A stretch of DNA of 64,000 nt from Gudongella sp964575895 (GTDB lineage Bacteria; Bacillota; Clostridia; Tissierellales; Tissierellaceae), in assembly GCA_964575895.1 (NCBI GenBank), contig CAZNTE010000009.1:29775-93774 (forward strand). The letters are read 5' to 3'. Made by a program: the position numbers and the translations under genes. Within the stretch, counting starts at the first letter, position 1. Each line of letters starts with the position of its first letter. The notes under the pieces were generated by a model. That model was not told the DNA's origin. It ran no database searches and saw only the letters and a list, made by a program, of their open reading frames with translations. Shown in pieces: positions 58,759 through 64,000 of the stretch.

Positions 58759-59736
58759 ATGGAAGGGATTAAACTAGATGATGTTGTATTAAAAACTGGT
58801 AATCGTATTAATGGGTTTATTAATTATGGCCAGAAGCCTGATGGATCAAATTTTAGGATTCCAGTTATAATTGTTGATAGTAAATTAGAAGGACCCACAT
58901 TGCTTATTGATGCATGCACTCATGGTGATGAGTATGAGGGGGCAGAGGCCATATTAAGAATAATGGATGAGTTTGAAACTAGAGGATTTAGAGGAAAACT
59001 AATTGGTGTTCCTGCTTTAAACTTTGAAGCATTTGCTGAAATATCAAGGGCATCAATTACTGATGGATTTAACTTAAATAGGATTTTCCCTGGAAATGAT
59101 AATACTTACATAACCCATAGATTAGCGTATGTCTACATGGAAAGAGTAGTGAAATATGTAGATCAGGTAATAACATTCCATGGGGGTGGTGATGTGTTGC
59201 ACTTAGAACCCATAATAGGATATTTACCTGGAGATGATTCCGTTTCAGAAGTAGCCTTAGGAATGGCTAAAGCTTTCAATGTAAAGTACAATTGGAAGAT
59301 GCAAAATTTACCATTTACAGGGGTTTCCGCATTGGAGTACAAAAAAGCATTTGGGATTCCAACAATTCTTCCAGAAGTTGGTTCTCACTGTGATAGATTA
59401 AAGAGTAGAGAGAAAAACGTAAAGATTTGTTATGAAGGTATTTTAAATGTTATGAAATATTTAGAGATGTTAGAAGGTGAAGTTGTAGTTAGAGATGACC
59501 AGATGACAGTAGAACTTAACTATATTCATTCCAGAAATGGTGGCATTCAAAAACTTATCAAGAAGGAAAACGATATTGTTGAAGAGGGGGAGTTAATGGG
59601 AGAAATCTATGATGTATTTGGAAACAAGATAGAGGAGTTATTTGCTCCTTACAGAGGTGTGGTAATAGGATTCTGGTCTGTACCAGTAATTAGACCAGGA
59701 GACTGGTGGTATCTTTTTGCTAAGATTTTAGACTAG
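58759..59736 (+). CDS. succinylglutamate desuccinylase/aspartoacylase-family deacylase
   Basis: 325 aa zinc hydrolase of the M14-like AstE/AspA clan. THGDEYEG provides the first His and Glu metal ligands (near residues 54-60), FHGGGD carries the third His near 138, and PTILPEVG contains the general-base Glu region. The C-terminal beta domain (about 245-325) may be a small biotinyl-like fold. Members remove acyl groups from N-acyl amino acids or hydrolyse small amides. First gene under the sigma-54 promoter, with an AGGAGG site. The precise substrate is unknown. Confidence 0.85.
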   Translation: MEGIKLDDVVLKTGNRINGFINYGQKPDGSNFRIPVIIVDSKLEGPTLLIDACTHGDEYEGAEAILRIMDEFETRGFRGKLIGVPALNFEAFAEISRASITDGFNLNRIFPGNDNTYITHRLAYVYMERVVKYVDQVITFHGGGDVLHLEPIIGYLPGDDSVSEVALGMAKAFNVKYNWKMQNLPFTGVSALEYKKAFGIPTILPEVGSHCDRLKSREKNVKICYEGILNVMKYLEMLEGEVVVRDDQMTVELNYIHSRNGGIQKLIKKENDIVEEGELMGEIYDVFGNKIEELFAPYRGVVIGFWSVPVIRPGDWWYLFAKILD

Positions 59737-59783
59737 TCTTTTGAGAGGAGACTGGTTTAAACAATAAAAAGGGAGGTATTTAA

Positions 59784-60479
59784 ATGGAATATTTAAAAGT
59801 AGCAAATAGCCCATTGATGTGGCTAGCATGTGGATTGTGTGTTGCACTGGTATTGTTTCAATCATTATTATTTGTTAGGAAATCACTATCAGTAAGTAAA
59901 GAAATGAATATTAGCGACAATCAAATTAAGAGTGCTTTGAAAAGTAGTTTTACAGCATCTATAGGTCCATCATTAGCTATTTTAGCGGGAATGGTATCAT
60001 TACTAGTTGCTATGGGCGGCCCAATTTCCTGGTTTAGACTTTCGTTTATTGGATCTGTTGCTTATGAATTAATGGCAGCTGGCTTTGGTGCAGAGGCAAC
60101 AGGAGTTACCCTTGGAGGACCAGACATGAACGCAACTGCCTTTGCAGCTGGTGTTTGGGTAATGACTTTAGGATCAATAGGTTGGGTGTTATTTACAGCG
60201 CTTGCAACTCCAAAGTTAGATCAGTTTAGAAATGTTCTTGCTGGTGGAAGAAAAGCTCTTTTACCTATAGTTTCAGCTGGTGCAATGTGTGGAGCATTTG
60301 CTTACTTAAGTTTAGATAGAGTTTTTAGATTTGACATCCAAACAATTGCAGCTGTAGTTGGTTTTGGAGTAATGGCAGCTTTTATGATATATAATAAGAC
60401 AAAGAAAAAGCAGTGGATCAAAGAATGGGCACTTACAATATCAATGTTCGTTGGCATGATTGTTTCAATTATATTTTAG
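59784..60479 (+). CDS. DUF5058 family membrane protein
   Basis: 231 aa with about six hydrophobic helices (about 12-32, 55-78, 85-105, 120-140, 160-180, 205-228). PSLAILAGMVSLLVAMGGP and GGPDMNATAFAAGVWVM match my memory of DUF5058. AGGGAGG before the ATG. It lies 47 bp after the deacylase and before a second membrane protein. The two are probably halves of one carrier; DUF5058 pairs of this type commonly neighbour amidohydrolase or peptidase genes. No transport function is proven. Confidence 0.8.
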   Translation: MEYLKVANSPLMWLACGLCVALVLFQSLLFVRKSLSVSKEMNISDNQIKSALKSSFTASIGPSLAILAGMVSLLVAMGGPISWFRLSFIGSVAYELMAAGFGAEATGVTLGGPDMNATAFAAGVWVMTLGSIGWVLFTALATPKLDQFRNVLAGGRKALLPIVSAGAMCGAFAYLSLDRVFRFDIQTIAAVVGFGVMAAFMIYNKTKKKQWIKEWALTISMFVGMIVSIIF

Positions 60480-60493
60480 ATAGGAGGTTTAAA

Positions 60494-61195
60494 ATGGAAA
60501 CCACAAAAAATACAAGTACAAAAGGATTTCAAGGAGACTACATGTCTTATATTGTCAAGTGGGGTACAATTACAAATTTACTGGGTTGTTTATTTGCATT
60601 TTTACCAGCTATAGTTGTTACTTTTATATATGGTTATAAACCTCCAATAAGTGCCGTATTTGCTGGATTTATAATGCAGGCAAGTGTTAGTGGAGTATTC
60701 TGGTTTGTAGAGCCAATCTCATATTTTCCTGTTCTAGGAGTTCCAGGTACATATATGTCTTTCCTATCAGGAAATATTGGGAATCTTAGATTGCCAGCAT
60801 CTGTAGCAGCTCAAGAAGCAGCAGGAGTAACTCCTGGAACTGATGAAGGAACAATAATAGCTACCATGGGTGTTGCAATATCAATAATAGTAAACATAGT
60901 AATGTTAACAATAGGAGTTATTCTAGGAGCATCAGTTCTTAGTAGATTGCCAGCTGGAGTTATAGCAGCACTTAACAATATATTACCAGCACTTTTTGGT
61001 GCAATGTTTGGGCAACAATTTATTGCTAATCCTAAAATAGGAGTTGTTGCTGCAATACTAGCTGGAGGAATGATTGGTTTAAACAAGTTGGGGATGTTAG
61101 CTTTCTTGCCAGGAAACCCAGCATATGCGATTATTATAGTAGCTGTATTTGGTAGTATTTTAATTGGAAAGCAGATGTTTAAGGATAAGGTTTAG
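60494..61195 (+). CDS. partner integral membrane protein (YhfC-like/unknown family)
   Basis: 233 aa, about six to seven hydrophobic helices. YIVKWGTITNLLGCLFAFLP begins TM1; GVPGTYMSFLSGNIGNLRLP and GVIAALNNILPALFGAMFGQ are glycine-rich and conserved-looking re-entrant or loop segments. I do not recognise a family with certainty. ATG at 60494 has AGGAGG upstream; a longer frame at 60413 lies inside the preceding gene. It is 14 bp after DUF5058 and 24 bp before the M20 gene. Most likely the second subunit of a transporter for the amide substrate of the cluster. Confidence 0.7.
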   Translation: METTKNTSTKGFQGDYMSYIVKWGTITNLLGCLFAFLPAIVVTFIYGYKPPISAVFAGFIMQASVSGVFWFVEPISYFPVLGVPGTYMSFLSGNIGNLRLPASVAAQEAAGVTPGTDEGTIIATMGVAISIIVNIVMLTIGVILGASVLSRLPAGVIAALNNILPALFGAMFGQQFIANPKIGVVAAILAGGMIGLNKLGMLAFLPGNPAYAIIIVAVFGSILIGKQMFKDKV

Positions 61196-61219
61196 TATAG
61201 ATTTGGGAGGAGATTTTAT

Positions 61220-62602
61220 ATGAACAAGGAGAAACTATTTAACTATATAGACCAAAGCGAATCTGAATTAAAAGAAATGGCAAAAAAGATCTGGGAGTTT
61301 GCGGAAGGTCCTTTTGTTGAAAAAAAATCATCCAAACTACAAAGAGATTTCTTATCTTCTGTAGGATTCACAATAAAAGATGTTCCTAATGTAGAAACCG
61401 CATTTATAGCAGAATTTGGTCAAGGATATCCAATCATTGGAATTCTTGGAGAATTTGATGCTCTACCAGGTTTATCACAAACAATATCAGGAAAGAAGGA
61501 ACCCATAGCAGGTGAAGCTTATGGACATGGTTGTGGGCACAACCTTTTAGGAACTGCTGGAGTAGGAGCTGCACTAGCTCTTAAGAAGGCAATGGAAGAA
61601 GAAAATATCAAGGGAACAATTAGATATTATGGCTGTCCTGCTGAAGAGACTCTATCAGGCAAGGTTCATATGGCTAGAGAAAAGGTTTTTCATGACCTAG
61701 ATGCAAGTGTAACATGGCATCCTTCTAGTTTAAATGTAGTATGGGGATGTAGTTTTCTAGCTTTGAATTCAATGAAATTCAGATTCAAAGGAGTTCCTGC
61801 TCATGCTGCAGCTGCACCACAGGCAGGTAGAAGTGCACTGGATGCAGTTGAGCTAATGAATGTTGGTTCAAACTACTTAAGAGAGCATATCATTCAGGAA
61901 GCAAGGATGCATTATGTAATAACAAATGGTGGTATGGCTCCAAATATAGTTCCTGAGGATGCTGAAGTATGGTATTATGTAAGAGCACCTAGAAGAGCTG
62001 ATGTTAAGGAAATAACTGATAGACTGATGAAAATTGCAGAAGGTGCTGCATTAATGACTGAAACAAAGATGGAATTCCAGTTAGTAGCAGGTTGCTATGA
62101 TGTAGTATCCAATAGAGTTATGAGTGACTTAATGCATAAAAACATGGAGGAAGTTGGGGGACCAAAATTCTCTGATGAAGATTTCGCTCTAGCTAAAGAA
62201 TTATCTCAATGGACAACAAAGGAAGAAAAGAAAAAAGTAATGTCAACATATTTTGCACCTAAGGATATTTTAGATGTAATACTATCAGATAAGGTTATAA
62301 AAGTTGATGATAGAGATAAGATAATGGCAGGTTCCACAGACGCAGGGGATGTAAGTTATATAGCGCCAACAGCTCAAATAACTGCTGCTACATGGCCAAT
62401 TGGAACTGCTGCTCACACATGGCAGGCTACATCTGCTTCTGGTTCGGGTATAGGATTAAATGCTATGGTATTTGCTTCAAAAGCAATGGCAGGTACAGTT
62501 TATGATATGCTAAAGGACAATGAGTTAGTTGAGAAGGCAAATAAGGAATTTAAAGAAACATTAGGTGGTTTCGAATATATATCACCATATGATGAAATCT
62601 AG
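61220..62602 (+). CDS. M20 amidohydrolase (aminobenzoyl-glutamate/N-acyl amino acid hydrolase type)
   Basis: 460 aa M20D metallopeptidase. EFDALPGLSQ and GHGCGHNLLG carry the first two metal-ligand regions, YGCPAEETLSG the catalytic Glu pair, TWHPSS the next His, and TDAGDVSYIAPTAQI the C-terminal metal region. A lid dimerisation domain (about 185-305) contains APNIVPEDAEVWYYVRAP. Closest in outline to AbgB and N-acyl amino acid or indole-acetyl-amino-acid hydrolases. Fourth gene of the sigma-54 operon. It probably completes hydrolysis of an imported N-acylated or dipeptide-like compound. Confidence 0.9.
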   Translation: MNKEKLFNYIDQSESELKEMAKKIWEFAEGPFVEKKSSKLQRDFLSSVGFTIKDVPNVETAFIAEFGQGYPIIGILGEFDALPGLSQTISGKKEPIAGEAYGHGCGHNLLGTAGVGAALALKKAMEEENIKGTIRYYGCPAEETLSGKVHMAREKVFHDLDASVTWHPSSLNVVWGCSFLALNSMKFRFKGVPAHAAAAPQAGRSALDAVELMNVGSNYLREHIIQEARMHYVITNGGMAPNIVPEDAEVWYYVRAPRRADVKEITDRLMKIAEGAALMTETKMEFQLVAGCYDVVSNRVMSDLMHKNMEEVGGPKFSDEDFALAKELSQWTTKEEKKKVMSTYFAPKDILDVILSDKVIKVDDRDKIMAGSTDAGDVSYIAPTAQITAATWPIGTAAHTWQATSASGSGIGLNAMVFASKAMAGTVYDMLKDNELVEKANKEFKETLGGFEYISPYDEI

Positions 62603-62628
62603 TTTTTAGGGAAAAACAAAATAAATCT

Positions 62629-62662
62629 AAGTAATAGTCACCTCCTTGGGTGACTATTACTT
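62629..62662 (+). terminator. terminator after M20 gene
   Basis: AAGTAATAGTCACC (62629-62642), loop TCCTTG, exact complement (62649-62662). Confidence 0.85.
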
Positions 62663-62679
62663 AATAAGTAGGGGAAATA

Positions 62680-63936
62680 ATGAGTGGAATCAGTAAATAT
62701 AGAAAAATACATTATTCATGGGTTGTAACGTTAGGAGCTAGTTTAGTGTTTTTCCTATCGGCAGGTTTGTCTGGGGGAACATTTACCATTTTTCTACCAG
62801 GGCTGATCAATGTAATGAACCTATCATATTCTCAAGTGTCTTTAATTCCCACCTTGTCAGGATTTGTTGGATTGTTTGCCATGTTCTTTGTTAGACCAAT
62901 AATAAATAGAATTGGTATTAGAAGGACTATATTTATTGGGGGATTATTGATTACTATAGGAACTTTAATAACAGCTACTTTAAAATCAGTTATAATACTT
63001 TATGTTGGAGGTCTAATCATAGGATTAGGATTAGGTCTTTGTTCCACAATTCCAATTTCAATGCTTATAGTTAGATGGTTTGATAAGAGCATTGGATTTG
63101 CAATTGGCTTATCTTATGCTGGTTCTGGTGTAGCTGTGATCATTGGATCTCCCATATTTACTTATATAATAATGAAATTTGGATTAAGGGCTGGATATAT
63201 TGGGTTGGCTATTTCAATTTTAACAACTACTATTCTTGCAGCACTACTTATAAAAGACTATCCGAAGGATAAAGGTTTATTACCCTACGGGTTTATTGAA
63301 GATGAGAACAAAGTGAAAAGTCAAAATCAAGATTTTTCAGATGAATACTTGTATCTTGAGACAACAGATAAGGAAACTAATAGATTTCATTTACTATTAG
63401 TAGTATTAGTGATCCTATCTATACCCATTAAATCAACTGTATCCCATATGTCTTCAATCCTTATTAGTAAAGGAGTAGATTCATATTTAGCCATGAATAT
63501 GGTGTCGATATTTGGTTTGTCCATGGTTATTTCTAAAATGGGATATGGATTTATTATGGATAAATTAGGAACCTATAAAACAATCATCATAACATTTCCT
63601 ATTTGGTTATTAACCCTATTATTATATTTCGTATTAGATAAAAGTATTATACTAGTTGTTCTTTACTCATTTATCATAGGAATTGGACCAGCAATTGGAA
63701 CTGTTCCCATTGCTGTATGGGTTAGTGAGCTATTCAGTAAAAGAAACATTGAAAAGAACCTTACCTTATCACAGATCTTTTTAAATTTCGGTGCAGCTAT
63801 TGGAATTTCTATTTTAGGTATATTCGTTGATATAACAGGTGATTATAGTTTTGGCATGATATTTATGACTGGTTTAACATTAATTTCATTTGGAATTATA
63901 ATTTATTTATACAAAAGTAATAATTGTAGGAATTAA
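62680..63936 (+). CDS. MFS transporter (OFA/monocarboxylate-like)
   Basis: 418 aa with about 12 helices. WVVTLGASLVFFLSAGLSGGTF, MNLSYSQVSLIPTLSGFVGLF and the TM4-5 segment IGLGLGLCSTIPISMLIVRWF resemble oxalate/formate or monocarboxylate antiporters. ATG at 62680 follows AGGGG. It is separated from the M20 gene by a hairpin terminator, so expression could be partly independent. It may export an acidic product of the hydrolase cluster or take up substrate; the direction is unknown. Confidence 0.88.
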   Translation: MSGISKYRKIHYSWVVTLGASLVFFLSAGLSGGTFTIFLPGLINVMNLSYSQVSLIPTLSGFVGLFAMFFVRPIINRIGIRRTIFIGGLLITIGTLITATLKSVIILYVGGLIIGLGLGLCSTIPISMLIVRWFDKSIGFAIGLSYAGSGVAVIIGSPIFTYIIMKFGLRAGYIGLAISILTTTILAALLIKDYPKDKGLLPYGFIEDENKVKSQNQDFSDEYLYLETTDKETNRFHLLLVVLVILSIPIKSTVSHMSSILISKGVDSYLAMNMVSIFGLSMVISKMGYGFIMDKLGTYKTIIITFPIWLLTLLLYFVLDKSIILVVLYSFIIGIGPAIGTVPIAVWVSELFSKRNIEKNLTLSQIFLNFGAAIGISILGIFVDITGDYSFGMIFMTGLTLISFGIIIYLYKSNNCRN

Positions 63937-64000
63937 GGTGAAATAATAATTGAGCAAATTGCATAATTTTTAACCGTTGAAATAACTAACTTTTTTACAA
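63937..64000. other. right edge, non-coding
   Basis: After the MFS stop, only a 7-codon frame with a TTG start and weak ribosome site is visible. Nothing is annotated. Confidence 0.4.

Noticed and set aside
1..64000. CRISPR arrays, rRNA, tRNA, prophage or toxin-antitoxin loci
   Set aside because: No regularly spaced repeats, no rRNA/tRNA signatures and no phage structural or toxin-antitoxin genes were seen by reading; short tRNA-like segments were not tested by computation.

Overview
This is an AT-rich, strongly co-directional stretch of a low-GC Gram-positive anaerobe, most likely a Clostridia or Tissierellia relative. Supporting signs are strong Shine-Dalgarno sequences, frequent TTG and GTG starts, lipoboxes, a CIRCE-controlled groESL, Rex, a split 2-hydroxyacyl-CoA dehydratase/activase pair, formyl-THF synthetase and isolated cytochrome c nitrite reductase. 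No rRNA, tRNA, CRISPR array or phage genes were seen. One complete IS3-family element and a short relic of a related element end are present.

Layout. 1-10.8 kb: housekeeping (ABC-F ATPase, Rex, glutamate dehydrogenase, OGG-type glycosylase, two secreted proteins, DUF554, groESL, and an HTH regulator fused to a desulfoferrodoxin-like region). 11.2-17.6 kb: LysR, a papain-fold hydrolase, small thioredoxin, ArsR, COG0523 GTPase, lipoprotein NrfA, acylphosphatase, guaB. 17.7-25.2 kb: activase/dehydratase pair, DUF975, lipoprotein, class II aldolase. 25.2-28.9 kb: metal and peroxide defence. 29-39.6 kb: purine salvage and synthesis (permease, purC, purE-F-M-N-H-D, fhs). 40-54.7 kb: lipid/sugar genes, two exporter operons with local repressors, a GLUG-repeat surface protein and isoaspartyl dipeptidase. 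54.7-56.5 kb: a non-coding region and the IS. 56.5-64 kb: a sigma-54 regulator divergent from a deacylase, two membrane proteins, an M20 hydrolase and an MFS carrier.

Main discovery. Two genes are each interrupted by one in-frame TGA exactly where their families carry a catalytic or metal-binding cysteine. At 25718-27850 an ArsR-controlled Zn/Cd/Pb-type P1B ATPase has TGA in place of the first Cys of its N-terminal HMA CxxC motif (a predicted UxxC). At 28319-28795 a glutathione peroxidase has TGA at its catalytic position. Both TGAs are followed, after 10-11 nt, by a short stem-loop with GGAT in the loop, fitting bacterial SECIS elements. The two genes converge, so a selenoprotein metal pump and a selenoprotein peroxidase (in an operon with an OhrR-like regulator) are neighbours. 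The selenocysteine machinery itself is not in this window.

Regulation visible in the DNA: two tandem guanine-PRPP riboswitches with terminators over the purine genes, a CIRCE operator, a CzrA/CadC-like operator, two abutting dyads just downstream of a TetR promoter, and a near-consensus -24/-12 promoter facing the sigma-54 activator gene. PurF lacks the usual glutaminase nucleophile Cys and an active-site Asn.
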